From: Ktedonosporobacter rubrisoli
GTDB lineage: Bacteria > Chloroflexota > Ktedonobacteria > Ktedonobacterales > Ktedonobacteraceae
DNA length: 64,000 nt
Direction: 5' to 3'
Assembly (NCBI RefSeq): GCF_004208415.1
Contig: NZ_CP035758.1
Span: 7,440,001 to 7,504,000 of the forward strand
Below, one piece after another: positions 16,092-24,793 of the stretch (the first letter of the stretch is position 1; every line of letters begins with the position of its first letter). The notes under the pieces are model-generated. The model saw only the letters and a list, made by a program, of their open reading frames with translations. It was not told the DNA's origin and did no database searches. The translations under genes and the position numbers were made by a program.

Positions 16092-17081
16092 ATGACAGTT
16101 AAGATTGGACTCATCGGTTGTGGCGGTATCGCAGAAGTACACCTCAGAGGCTATCTGCAGGTTGAGGATGCCCGCGTTACGGCAGTTTGCGATGTCGTCG
16201 AGGAAGTCGCCAGGCAGAGAGCAGAGATGGCGGGGGGAGCTCAGGTATTCAGCACTATTCAGTCACTTCTGGCCGGGAGCGATGTTGATGCAGTGGATAT
16301 CTGCTTACCGCATCACTTACATAAGGATGCGATTGTGGCCGCGGCTAACGCGGGCAAGCATATTCTCTGCGAGAAGCCGCTCTGCCTGACCCTGGAAGAG
16401 GCGGCGGCTGTGCAGAAAGCTGTCAGCGATAACGGCGTGATCCTGATGTGTGCCCACAATCAATTGTTTAAGCCCGCCGTTCAGCGTGCCAGGCAGCTGA
16501 TCGAGGAGGGCGCGCTGGGCCAGGTCTACGAGCTGCGTACAACCGATTCTTTCTACCATTCATTTAATATGGAGACTATCGGCTGGCGCGGACATCGCGA
16601 GATGATCGGTGGAGGCGAATTAATCGATACGGGCTATCATCCTTCGTACCTGCTGCTCTATCTGGCCGGGAGCGAGCCCGTGGAAGTCAGTGCGATGCTA
16701 AGCAATCATCGTCTACATTTTATGGATGGTGAAGATTCTGCTCAGGTGCTTGTGCGCTTTGCCGATGGCAAGGTGGGCAATATCGTCACCAGCTGGGCTT
16801 ATGAGCCTACGCCGAACACTGAGAAGTTCCAGGTTGTCGCGGAGCGTGGCTATATCTATAGCGAGGCCGGCGGCGATCTACATTACAAGATCCGCGGAAG
16901 CGAACCGGTAACCATTCCGCTGCCCAAGACCTCCGGCTTCAACGAAGAGATTGCCGACTTTATTACCTGCGTACGCGAGAAGCGTCGGCCGATCCATAAT
17001 GAAGCTGATGGAATTAATGTGCTCAAGGTAATTCTTGGTGCATATCAGTCGGTAGCTGAGAAACGGACAATAATCCTGTAG
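16092..17081 (+). CDS. Gfo/Idh/MocA family oxidoreductase
   Basis: A 329-aa NAD(P)-dependent dehydrogenase. It shows IGLIGCGGIAEVHL (Rossmann loop, residues 5-18), HLHKDAIVAAANAGKHILCEKPLCL with the canonical EKP (about 75-98), and GGGELIDTGYHPSY in the C-terminal domain. An AAAGGGAG ribosome-binding site precedes it. It is the third gene of the Gfo/Idh - AraC - Gfo/Idh group. The two dehydrogenases are paralogous but clearly different, suggesting sequential or alternative steps on one carbohydrate. Confidence 0.88.
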   Translation: MTVKIGLIGCGGIAEVHLRGYLQVEDARVTAVCDVVEEVARQRAEMAGGAQVFSTIQSLLAGSDVDAVDICLPHHLHKDAIVAAANAGKHILCEKPLCLTLEEAAAVQKAVSDNGVILMCAHNQLFKPAVQRARQLIEEGALGQVYELRTTDSFYHSFNMETIGWRGHREMIGGGELIDTGYHPSYLLLYLAGSEPVEVSAMLSNHRLHFMDGEDSAQVLVRFADGKVGNIVTSWAYEPTPNTEKFQVVAERGYIYSEAGGDLHYKIRGSEPVTIPLPKTSGFNEEIADFITCVREKRRPIHNEADGINVLKVILGAYQSVAEKRTIIL

Positions 17082-17156
17082 TAGACAAATTCCCCCGCCC
17101 TTGATTGTGAGGTACAGTTTTGGCGCTATTTCCTGGCTGTGCCTCACTCTTCTCGG

Positions 17157-17714
17157 CTACGTTTGGTGAGAGCGCTGCAAGGCCAACCACTCGCTGTCGA
17201 GAATGGCATACAGGAGGGTATCCCACCAGCGATTCTTCATCCACTCGTTCTGATGCAAATGCCCCTCATTATGCATACCTATCTTCTCAAGAACGTGGGC
17301 GGAGCCCGTATTCTCGGCAATACATTCGGCCCAGATGCGGTGTAGAGCCAGCTTATCGAAGCCGAAGGTCAGCAGGGCCCGCGCGGCCTCTGTGGCATAT
17401 CCTCGTCCCCAGTAACGGCTATCCAGCTCGTAGCCTATATCAGCCATGCGCGCCGAGGCCGTATTCATGCGGATGCCGCAGTTGCCAATCAGCCGTCCCT
17501 CCTCGCGGAGCACTATCGCGAACTGGAACTTTCGGCGCGGCCGCTCGTCTCGCCAGTTGATAAAGGTCTGCACAAAAGCGCGTACATCCTGTTCGGTCCT
17601 GTTCGTCCAGGGAACGTAGCGCAGGTAGAGGGGGTCCACTTGATAGGCGAACACGTCTTGCCAGTCATCCCTTTCAAACTCGCGTAGTATGAGCCGATCA
17701 GTGCTAAGGATCAT
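17157..17714 (-). CDS. GNAT acetyltransferase, RimJ/RimL type
   Basis: A 185-aa acetyltransferase beginning with LSTDRLILREFERDDWQDVFAY, the usual start of RimJ/RimL-like GNAT proteins. The middle shows ADIGYELDSRYWGRGYATEAARALLTFGF (the YWGRGYATEA acetyl-CoA loop) and then HRIWAECIAENTGSAHVLEKIGM. These enzymes acetylate N-terminal amino groups of ribosomal proteins or small amines; which applies here is unknown. Convergent with the Gfo/Idh operon. Confidence 0.88.
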   Translation of the reverse strand: MILSTDRLILREFERDDWQDVFAYQVDPLYLRYVPWTNRTEQDVRAFVQTFINWRDERPRRKFQFAIVLREEGRLIGNCGIRMNTASARMADIGYELDSRYWGRGYATEAARALLTFGFDKLALHRIWAECIAENTGSAHVLEKIGMHNEGHLHQNEWMKNRWWDTLLYAILDSEWLALQRSHQT

Positions 17715-17746
17715 AGACGTTACCCTTGCTACACAGCGAAATAAGT

Positions 17747-17780
17747 GTTGGCAGGCAGAACCTCTTGCCTGTCTGCCAAC
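17747..17780. terminator. Hairpin between two minus-strand genes
   Basis: GTTGGCAGGCAG pairs with CTGTCTGCCAAC (12-bp stem, one wobble). It lies 18 bases after the end of the Lrp-type gene and upstream of the GNAT gene. It probably ends the former's transcript, though the T-run is weak. Confidence 0.5.
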
Positions 17781-17798
17781 TCAGTGACACTATCAGCG

Positions 17799-18077
17799 TT
17801 ATTCCAGGCCGATATCCCAGGCTTGTTGCAAATCGGCCCGCGAATAACATTGGAAAGCCATCAACGTATGGGTCCTGGTGATTGCTGGCAACTGCTGCAT
17901 ATGCCTGGTCACAACATCAGCCAGGTTTTCATAATCCTGAAAACGTAATAGCGCTACCAGATCATATTCGCCGGTGACAGAATATACCTCGGCTACACCC
18001 TCGATTTCCAGGAGACGTTGGGCGGTCTCATTAATCTCGCCACGTTGCGCATTGATTAATACGATAGCAGTTACCAT
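17799..18077 (-). CDS. Stand-alone Lrp/AsnC ligand-binding (RAM) domain protein
   Basis: A 92-aa protein that is only the RAM domain of Lrp/AsnC regulators, without the DNA-binding HTH. Typical motifs are TAIVLINAQRG at the start, VAEVYSVTGEYDLVALLRF in the middle (the sensing GEYD segment), and ITRTHTLMAFQCY near the end. Such proteins bind amino acids or other small ligands and may modulate a full-length Lrp protein. No partner HTH protein is adjacent. Length and ends are complete. Confidence 0.85.
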   Translation of the reverse strand: MVTAIVLINAQRGEINETAQRLLEIEGVAEVYSVTGEYDLVALLRFQDYENLADVVTRHMQQLPAITRTHTLMAFQCYSRADLQQAWDIGLE

Positions 18078-18270
18078 GTGACACTCCTTAAATGAACATG
18101 CCCTTTAGTTGGAATACTCGCGGCCAGGCCAGCGAAGTATTTCCTTGTGGACCTGACCCCGAAAGCAGCATGCCAGGTCATCTTGTACATACTGCCTCAT
18201 ATAACATAGTTATTTTAACAAGGGATGGCAAGGGAGAAAAAATGCCCCCCCTATGCGTCTCCTAATAGAA

Positions 18271-19212
18271 TTAGGCCGGTGGCGGCGGCACGGTTGGTAA
18301 CTCCAAACTCAGGCCGATAACTTTGACTTTCTTGCGCAACGATTCCAGGCCATAACGGGGCGAGACCCAGGGATCTCCCCCTTCTTCTAGAATGTGGGGA
18401 ATATCCCCCGGCTCCGGACCGATCGCATCAAGGGCGGTCTGCGCATACTTCGTGATTGCGTCATGTACAACTGTGGCATAGGCTTTATCGCGCTGGATCA
18501 TCTCGCGCAAGAACTTGACGCCAAAGAGGACGTGGCGCGATTCGTCGCGCGCAACTGCCGTAAAGCCGGCCCGGAAGGATGGAAAGATATCGTGCTCCCG
18601 ATAGGCTTCTAAAATGCCGCGCTGGCCGGCTAAGGCCATCGTGCCCTCGACGATAATATGGTAGAGGGTCACGCCTTCTACGAGGTGGCCAAGCTCATGG
18701 GGCTCGCGCCGTATGCGCTCAGCAACATCCTCTAAGGCTTCAATCAGGATGTAGCGCAACTTATCGTTCATTTTACTCTGCACGATTTGCAGCGTATCTT
18801 CCAGGCGTCCTTGATCAATACCCAGCACTTCTTTAAAGAAGCGGGCGAAGAAGACAGTATGGCGGGCCTCGTCGACGAGCTGTGTGGTCAGAAAGATGCG
18901 CTGCTCGTCGTCCTGGACGGCGCCTACATAAGGAGCCAGCGTGTTGGTGACGCATTCTTCGCCTTTGAAGAAGGCCGAAAGTCCATAGATGCGGGCGCGC
19001 TGCTCATTTTCGCTAGTTTTTTCCCATTGCTGGCGGTCAGGGGAGAAGTCAATCTCTTGCGCTTGCCATTGTTGGCGTTCCCAACGGTAATAGAGCTCGC
19101 GATAGCTGGGTAGGTGGACCAGGCCTTCGTCTATGATATTTAGTACGCGATCGATGGGGGTCTGCTGCAGCTGTGCCAGGGAGGCACTTTCTAAGGGCGT
19201 GTCAGATGGCAT
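18271..19212 (-). CDS. R2-like ligand-binding oxidase (R2lox)
   Basis: A 313-aa ferritin-like protein of the ribonucleotide-reductase-R2-like oxidase group, which holds a Mn/Fe centre and a bound long-chain lipid. The six metal ligands fit: Glu85 (FFKGEEC), Glu115 and His118 (VDEARH), Glu189 (YHIIVEG), Glu224 and His227 (RDESRH). Val88 and Tyr184 are at the same offsets from Glu85 and Glu189 as the Val-Tyr pair that forms the ether cross-link in R2lox. This favours R2lox over true NrdB. Its start overlaps the end of the acyl-CoA ligase gene by 11 bases, so the two are co-translated. A role with fatty-acid-like substrates is inferred. Confidence 0.88.
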   Translation of the reverse strand: MPSDTPLESASLAQLQQTPIDRVLNIIDEGLVHLPSYRELYYRWERQQWQAQEIDFSPDRQQWEKTSENEQRARIYGLSAFFKGEECVTNTLAPYVGAVQDDEQRIFLTTQLVDEARHTVFFARFFKEVLGIDQGRLEDTLQIVQSKMNDKLRYILIEALEDVAERIRREPHELGHLVEGVTLYHIIVEGTMALAGQRGILEAYREHDIFPSFRAGFTAVARDESRHVLFGVKFLREMIQRDKAYATVVHDAITKYAQTALDAIGPEPGDIPHILEEGGDPWVSPRYGLESLRKKVKVIGLSLELPTVPPPPA

Positions 19213-20809
19213 GGCGTTTTCTTAACTCCTTCTTGTCAATCTTGCCGACCGAGTTGCGCGGCAAGCTGTCTACAAATTCAATCTGACTTGGGGTTTTATA
19301 GTTAGCCAGCTTCTCGCGACAGTGAGCCATTAAGGCCTCTGCCTCGACTGGGAAACGCGTAACTACAAAGGCCTTGACTTCCTCTCCCATATTCGCTGAA
19401 GGTATACCGATGACTGCCGACTCGATGACGGCCTGATGCATAGCTAGCACTTCTTCTACATCGCGTGGATAAATGTTAAAGCCGCCACGAATGATGATAT
19501 CCTTTTTGCGCTCTACGATGTAGAGATAGCCCTCTTCATCCAGGCGACCCAGATCGCCGGTATGTAGCCAGCCGTCGCGCAGGGCGTTGGCTGTCTCGTC
19601 AGGCAGATTATAGTAACTCTGCATGATGCTGGGGCCGCGCGCAATTATCTCGCCAGTCTGGCCGACTGCCATGGGCTTACCGTTGGCATCTACAATCTGA
19701 ATCTCTACTCCGGCGATAGGCACTCCTACCGAGCCTGGCTTTGGCGCTGCATCGCGAGGTTGGGTTGTCAGAATAGCTGCAGCTTCAGAGAGCCCGTAGC
19801 CTTCGCGAATGCGGCACTGAAATTTCTGCTCAAAACTTTGCAGTACTTCTGTAGCCAGAGGAGCCGAGCCGCTGCTGCATGTCTGCAGGCTGCTCGTATC
19901 GTATTTTTCGGTGTCGGGCGTGTTGAGCAGGGCCACGAACATAGCAGGTACCGCAGAGAAGGCGGTTATGTGATGGCGTTCGATGGCGGAAAGCACGGCG
20001 TGGACATCAAAGCGTGGGTGCATGATAATTCTTGCCCCGGATAGGCAGGCGATGTTGGAGATCGCCAGACCGTAGGCATGGGCCAGCGGCAAAATGGCGA
20101 GCTGGACCTCTGCCTTGCGTTCATGAGGAGCTGTGCCGCCGACACTGTTGAGGGCATTGGCAATCAGATTACGATGGGTGAGGACGACGCCCTTGGGTCT
20201 GCCCGTGGTGCCGGAGGTATAAAGGATTACTGCCGTATCGTCGGGCGATACCGTAACACCTTCGAGATCTGAAAGGTAGTTGTCGGCTTTAGCGGCTCCG
20301 CTGGCCACAACATCCTGGTAGGCGAGAAGCTGGAGATTATTGTCAGGTTGTGCGCGGGGCGCCTCACCTGCAGCCTGCGCGGCGATGATATAGCGTATGG
20401 TGGGGAGATTGGCTAAGGCGCCCTGTAGCATCGGTACGAGGGCCGCACTGGTAATAATCGCGCAGGCCGCTGAATTCTCGGCAATATAATGGACCTCTGG
20501 CGCTTTAAGCAGAGGAGTAACTGGAATAATAATGGCGCCGGCACGCGCTATCGCCTGGTAAGCGATAAGGACTTCGGGACGGTTGGGCATCATCACTAAA
20601 ATGCGCGCGCCGGGGGCGATCTGTAAGTTGCGCAGGCCCGCCGCGAGTTGTGTGGCTTCTCTAGCGAGTTCAATGTTGGTGTATGGGCGGGCCTGCTGCG
20701 CCTCTTCATAGATAATCTGGGTGTAAGGGCCAAAGCAGGTGCAGTTATAAATGACCAGATCGTACAAAACACGAAAGTTGCGCTCGTTTATGGGCCTTGT
20801 AGAAAGCAT
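19202..20809 (-). CDS. AMP-forming acyl-CoA ligase (long-chain fatty acid-CoA ligase-like)
   Basis: A 535-aa ANL-superfamily adenylating enzyme. It shows the P-loop ILYTSGTTGRPKGV (about 199-212), YGLSEAA (about 343), GWLHTGDLG (about 418), RKKDIIIRGGFNIYP (about 435) and the C-terminal catalytic Lys in NSVGKIDKKEL (about 523). These make it a complete, probably active acyl- or aryl-CoA synthetase. Its 3' end overlaps the R2lox gene by 11 bases. The operon therefore activates a carboxylic acid and may hand it, or a related lipid, to the oxidase. The chain length accepted is not predictable. Confidence 0.9.
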   Translation of the reverse strand: MLSTRPINERNFRVLYDLVIYNCTCFGPYTQIIYEEAQQARPYTNIELAREATQLAAGLRNLQIAPGARILVMMPNRPEVLIAYQAIARAGAIIIPVTPLLKAPEVHYIAENSAACAIITSAALVPMLQGALANLPTIRYIIAAQAAGEAPRAQPDNNLQLLAYQDVVASGAAKADNYLSDLEGVTVSPDDTAVILYTSGTTGRPKGVVLTHRNLIANALNSVGGTAPHERKAEVQLAILPLAHAYGLAISNIACLSGARIIMHPRFDVHAVLSAIERHHITAFSAVPAMFVALLNTPDTEKYDTSSLQTCSSGSAPLATEVLQSFEQKFQCRIREGYGLSEAAAILTTQPRDAAPKPGSVGVPIAGVEIQIVDANGKPMAVGQTGEIIARGPSIMQSYYNLPDETANALRDGWLHTGDLGRLDEEGYLYIVERKKDIIIRGGFNIYPRDVEEVLAMHQAVIESAVIGIPSANMGEEVKAFVVTRFPVEAEALMAHCREKLANYKTPSQIEFVDSLPRNSVGKIDKKELRKRHAI

Positions 20810-21223
20810 GCGTCTCTCCTCCTACTTGGATGCGCAAGCATACAAAATACCTGACATATATGGAAAGATCGGGCTAAGGTGGAGGATAGATAGCCGGTTT
20901 ATAGGTGGGGCCGGGAGCGCGACCATGGGGAAATAGTGGGCAAGGCGCTGAGCCCGGGGAGTAGTGCAAGGCTCTTTCGTAGATCATGCTGTAGCTCTCT
21001 CCTTCTGCTGACGCCCTTCTTTGGGCGCGGCTTGTACTTCGTTGGCAGTGAATAGCATGTACAAACGGTTGATCTGCACGGAGCAGGAGTATCACCAGAT
21101 ATCACTAGACGGAGAGTATTATTTTAAGGTTATATCATGATGAAGGAATATAAAGCAAGGCTTGCCAGCCCTTTTTTTGTACAGACAAGCCTTCTGGCTC
21201 GTAGCCCTAAAAAGTTGCCCGGA
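20810..21223. other. Intergenic region, 414 bp
   Basis: Upstream region of the acyl-CoA ligase/R2lox operon and downstream of the MocR gene, both minus strand. GGAGGAG near 20815-20825 (minus) is the ligase ribosome-binding site. Several short minus-strand ORFs exist but none is convincing. No strong hairpin was recognised. Confidence 0.35.
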
Positions 21224-22741
21224 TCAGTGGGTGTATTCTGCTTGAGCTGGCTCATTGAATGGGGGTTCCAGCCGGCTATAGACCTTCCAGGCCTGGGATA
21301 GGCGTTGTATGCCTTTGCTCAGTGTCTCAGGAGGCAGCAAAAAGGGCAGCCGTAAATACTGGTGGTGTAAATCGTCTACCGACATCACGGTTCCCGGCGT
21401 GATCACAACTGCGAAACGCAAGGCGATCTGAGCAAATTCGCTAGCATCGCCAACGGGAAGGCGTACCCATAGAAAGAAGCCGCCGGAGGGCGTGTGCCAG
21501 GTCCAATCTGGCAAATATGCGCCTAAGAGTTCAGTTACCATTTGTAGTTGAGCCCGTAATTGCTGCTGGCGAAGCGCCTTCACTTCAGCTAGATGATCGA
21601 GCAGCTGTAAAGCGATGGCCTGCGTCAGGCTACCCGTGCCCAGGTCGGCGATGATTTTCAGGCGGCTCAGACGCGTGATGAGGGCCTCCGATGCCCGAAT
21701 CCAGCCCACGCGCAAGCCTTGCCAGAAGAGCTTGTTCATTGAGCCAAGTGTCAGAATGGCTTCCTCTGAGGCAAAGCTGGCCAGGGGTGGAGGTGCTTCG
21801 TCGGTGAGGCAGAGATCGGCAAAGGCATTATCTTCAATGATTGGGAAGGCAAATTCGCGGGCCAGGGAGGCAATCGCGCGCCGGCGTGCGCGCGAAAGCA
21901 GGGTGCCCGTAGGATTGTGGAAGGTCGGGGTCAGATAAAGCAGGCGCGGCAAGCATGTGCCCAAGGCCCGCTGCAGGACGTCGACGCGCAAGCCTTCGCC
22001 ATCCATAGGCAGTGGGATAAGTCGAGCTCCCAGCGCCCGAAAGGTATCGAGGGCCCCAAAGAAGGTTGGATTTTCGATGAGGACAGTATCACCGCGCTGT
22101 ACATAGAGCAGCGCGGCTAACGAAAGGGCCTGTTGCGCGCCCGAGGTTACAAGGATTTGTTCAGGCCTGGTGGGCAGTCCCATTTGTACAAAGTAGCCCG
22201 CGATAGCCTGGCGGAGCTCGGGCAGACCCGAAGGAGCATAGCCTGGCGTGCTTAAGAGCGCAGCGAGCTTGTCCTCTTGCAAGGTGAAAGCTTGTAGGGA
22301 AAGACCATCCAGAGCGCCGGGTACGCCTGTCGAGAGATCGATAAGGTCTTGCGGCTCGTGCAGGAGCATCTCAAAGAGCGGACTGCGCGCCAGCGAGCCA
22401 TTAGCTGTGGAGCGATAGTTTGCGGCCTGCTCCTGGGAGAGTGCCTGTACCCAGGTACCGCTGCCATGCTGACGTATGATAAGGCTCTCTTGCTGCAGTA
22501 CGTCATAGGCCGCGATCACTGTATTGCGACTCACGGCCAGAGCCTCGGCCAGCATGCGTTCGGCGGGCAGGCGCGTCCCAGCCGGAATATCGCCTTCAAG
22601 AATAGCCTGGCGCAGGGCTTGCGCCAGCAGACGATAGAGAGGACCGGAAGCGCGTGACCAGGCGCCAAGGATATTGACGAAGTTTGTCAGGTCCATTTCC
22701 AACCACTTTTTCGCTAAATGGATCTGTATTCCGAGATCCAT
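21224..22741 (-). CDS. MocR/GntR-type regulator with aminotransferase domain
   Basis: A 505-aa protein. The N-terminus is a GntR winged helix (PLYRLLAQALRQAILEGDIPAG, then TRLPAERMLAEALAVSRNTV), followed by a fold-type I PLP aminotransferase domain. PLP-site motifs are VTSGAQQALSLAALL, NPTFFGALDTF, PTFHNPTGTLL, IIEDNAFADL and the Lys in LGSMNKLFWQGLRVGW. MocR proteins use PLP as a sensor to regulate vitamin B6, GABA or taurine genes. The start is uncertain: 22741 has GGAAGAG upstream, while an internal ATG at 22696 gives the commoner family N-terminus. Divergent from the dehydrogenase at 22857, a likely target. Confidence 0.88.
   Translation of the reverse strand: MDLGIQIHLAKKWLEMDLTNFVNILGAWSRASGPLYRLLAQALRQAILEGDIPAGTRLPAERMLAEALAVSRNTVIAAYDVLQQESLIIRQHGSGTWVQALSQEQAANYRSTANGSLARSPLFEMLLHEPQDLIDLSTGVPGALDGLSLQAFTLQEDKLAALLSTPGYAPSGLPELRQAIAGYFVQMGLPTRPEQILVTSGAQQALSLAALLYVQRGDTVLIENPTFFGALDTFRALGARLIPLPMDGEGLRVDVLQRALGTCLPRLLYLTPTFHNPTGTLLSRARRRAIASLAREFAFPIIEDNAFADLCLTDEAPPPLASFASEEAILTLGSMNKLFWQGLRVGWIRASEALITRLSRLKIIADLGTGSLTQAIALQLLDHLAEVKALRQQQLRAQLQMVTELLGAYLPDWTWHTPSGGFFLWVRLPVGDASEFAQIALRFAVVITPGTVMSVDDLHHQYLRLPFLLPPETLSKGIQRLSQAWKVYSRLEPPFNEPAQAEYTH
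22718..22741. promoter_or_regulatory. Inverted repeat in the MocR/dehydrogenase divergent region
   Basis: ATGGATCT and AGATCCAT form perfect 8-base arms around an 8-base centre. A second symmetry surrounds it: AAGTGGTTGGA occurs inverted at 22696-22706 (minus) and 22781-22791 (plus). If MocR starts at 22696, these lie in the shared control region. Confidence 0.4.
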
Positions 22742-22856
22742 TCACACTATACTCTTCCCTGAAGATAATGCGCAAGGTCGAAGTGGTTGGATTGGATTCT
22801 ATAATTTGCCCTTTAACCTTGCCTATTCCTGGCTTATACGGGGAGGAGAAAGTGTT

Positions 22857-23783
22857 ATGAAACAGCGTGTTGGCGTGATTGGCCTTGGGGCGATTGGTAA
22901 GCCTCTGGCCAGCCATCTCTTGCAGGAAGGCTATCCTGTTTTCGCCTGTCCCCATCGCGATCATGCTCCCATTGAGGAACTCGAACGGCAAGGAGCTCAG
23001 CGCCTCGCCAGTCCGCTAGAGCTTGCCGCACACACGGATATCATACTAATCCTGGTGCCCGATGCTCCTCAGGTTGAGGAGGTCTGCTTTGGCACACAAG
23101 GGCTAATTGCTGGCAAAAAGGTGGATCAAGCTCTGACGGTCGTGGTAATGAGTACCATCGCCCCGCTTGCTATGCAGTCCATTGGAAAACGGCTCAAGGA
23201 GCTGGACATTTGTGTACTGGATGCGCCTATCAGCGGCGGACCCTCACGCGCGGCAAGCGGTGAGTTGACTATGATGGTTGGCGGCGACGAAGATTTACTG
23301 GCCCAGCATCGCGAGGTATTGAGCGCGGTAAGCAGCCATATCATCCATATGGGGCCGCTGGGACATGGCGAGATAGCCAAAGTTGCCAATAATATGATCA
23401 TTGGTACCTTGATGCCAGTCCTGGCCGAAGCTTTGACCCTTGCAGCAAAGCTGGGGGCCGACGTAGAGAAGGTACGCGAGGCCATTACAACCTCTAGCGG
23501 CGGCAATTATCTGCTGGAAAAGTGGTTGCCCCAGACAATCTTGCGCGACAAGTATGAAGTAGGTTTTGCCCTCGATCTCATGCTGAAAGATCTGCGGGTC
23601 GCGCTGGCGACGGCTCAGGCTCTGGGCATTCCTACATTCGCTACCGGCCTCTCGGCCCAGCTTTTCGCGCAGGCGCAAGGGCTCGGCTATGGCCAGAAAG
23701 ACTATAGCGCGGTCAGTCTGCTCTACCAAGATGCGGGGCATGTAACGATTGCCAGCGGCAGTGAACGACCACGTGAGGCTTGA
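22857..23783 (+). CDS. NAD(P)-binding 3-hydroxyisobutyrate dehydrogenase-like protein
   Basis: A 308-aa beta-hydroxyacid dehydrogenase. VGVIGLGAIGKPLASHLLQEGY (residues 5-26) is the Rossmann loop, DAPISGGPSRAASGELTMMVGG (about 119-140) the substrate-binding signature, and KVANNMIIGT holds the catalytic Lys (about 176). The C-terminal helical domain is complete. The ATG at 22857 has GGAGGAG before it; the longer upstream reading is not used. Relatives reduce or oxidise small hydroxyacids such as tartronate semialdehyde or hydroxyisobutyrate. It is divergent from MocR and followed 34 bp later by a hydrolase gene. Confidence 0.88.
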   Translation: MKQRVGVIGLGAIGKPLASHLLQEGYPVFACPHRDHAPIEELERQGAQRLASPLELAAHTDIILILVPDAPQVEEVCFGTQGLIAGKKVDQALTVVVMSTIAPLAMQSIGKRLKELDICVLDAPISGGPSRAASGELTMMVGGDEDLLAQHREVLSAVSSHIIHMGPLGHGEIAKVANNMIIGTLMPVLAEALTLAAKLGADVEKVREAITTSSGGNYLLEKWLPQTILRDKYEVGFALDLMLKDLRVALATAQALGIPTFATGLSAQLFAQAQGLGYGQKDYSAVSLLYQDAGHVTIASGSERPREA

Positions 23784-23817
23784 GAAGCAATACAAACAGA
23801 CGGAAAGGATCAAGGTC

Positions 23818-24621
23818 ATGAGCGTGCAATCTGTGGGCGGAATCTCTATTGCCTATGACGAATATGGGAGCGGCATTCCATTTGTGCTCCTGCACGGTCA
23901 TCCATTTAACCACACGATGTGGCAGGATCAACGAGAAGCGCTGCAAGCTATCTGCCGGGTGATTACGCCTGACTTGCGCGGCTATGGTGAGACGACAGTG
24001 GTGCCGGGCAAGACGACGATGGCGGAATTCGCACGTGACCTGGCGGCCCTTCTCGATGCTCTGGCCATTGAGCGTATCATTCTTGGCGGCCTTTCGATGG
24101 GCGGTCAGATCGTCTTCGAGTTTTATCGCCAGTTTCCCGAACGGGTGCGTGCTTTGCTGCTCGCCGATACGCAGCCGCAAGTTGATACAGAAGAAGTACG
24201 CGCCGCGCGCTATACGACTGCCGAGCGCATCCTCGCCGAGGGCATGCAGGACTTTGCAACAGAACTACTACCCAGGTTGCTGGCCCGCGAGACTATGGCC
24301 TCGCAGCCAAAGGTGGTAGAGCGTGTGCGCCAGATGATCGTGAATACCCCGCCGGCCGGAGCTGCGGCGGCCTTGCGCGGCAGGGCCGAACGCCAGGACT
24401 ATACGCCTGTCCTGGGCGAGATCGCTGTGCCAACCCTGATTGTCGTCGGCAGCGAAGACGAGTTTACCCCTGTCCAGGATGCGCAACTGATGCACCAGGG
24501 CATTGCCGGCTCACAGCTCGCCATCCTTGAAGGGGTTGGACATATGCCGAATATGGAACGCCCCTTTGAGTTCAATGCCGTGCTCAGGAAGTTTCTCCTA
24601 CCCATCATATCCGCAAATTAA
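23818..24621 (+). CDS. Alpha/beta hydrolase
   Basis: A 267-aa alpha/beta-hydrolase-fold protein with oxyanion-hole HGHPFNHTMW, the nucleophile elbow GGLSMGGQ (Ser about residue 96), an acid near VGSEDEFTP and His in GVGHMPNMERP. It resembles 3-oxoadipate enol-lactonase-like hydrolases, but the substrate is open. The start at 23818 is chosen by GAAAGG 9-14 bases upstream. It follows the dehydrogenase by 34 bp in what looks like a two-gene operon, closed by the hairpin at 24631-24674. Confidence 0.88.
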   Translation: MSVQSVGGISIAYDEYGSGIPFVLLHGHPFNHTMWQDQREALQAICRVITPDLRGYGETTVVPGKTTMAEFARDLAALLDALAIERIILGGLSMGGQIVFEFYRQFPERVRALLLADTQPQVDTEEVRAARYTTAERILAEGMQDFATELLPRLLARETMASQPKVVERVRQMIVNTPPAGAAAALRGRAERQDYTPVLGEIAVPTLIVVGSEDEFTPVQDAQLMHQGIAGSQLAILEGVGHMPNMERPFEFNAVLRKFLLPIISAN

Positions 24622-24630
24622 ACGCTGTAG

Positions 24631-24674
24631 GCAAAGAGAGCTAAGCGAGTTTCGGCCCCTTCTTCTCTCTTTGC
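24631..24674 (+). terminator. Terminator-like hairpin after the hydrolase gene
   Basis: GCAAAGAGAG and CTCTCTTTGC are perfect 10-base inverted arms with a 24-base loop, 10 bases after the hydrolase stop. The arms are followed by TTCGTCC, not a strong T-run. Confidence 0.55.
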
Positions 24675-24793
24675 TTCGTCCTGGCTGTGGGCCACGGTTT
24701 GGGCTTAAGGCGCTATCTATACCCGGCCTCGTTCAAGTGTATACCAGAGCTGAGATGAAGTGAGGAACTTCTCTTGAGTAGAAATGAGGCTAC

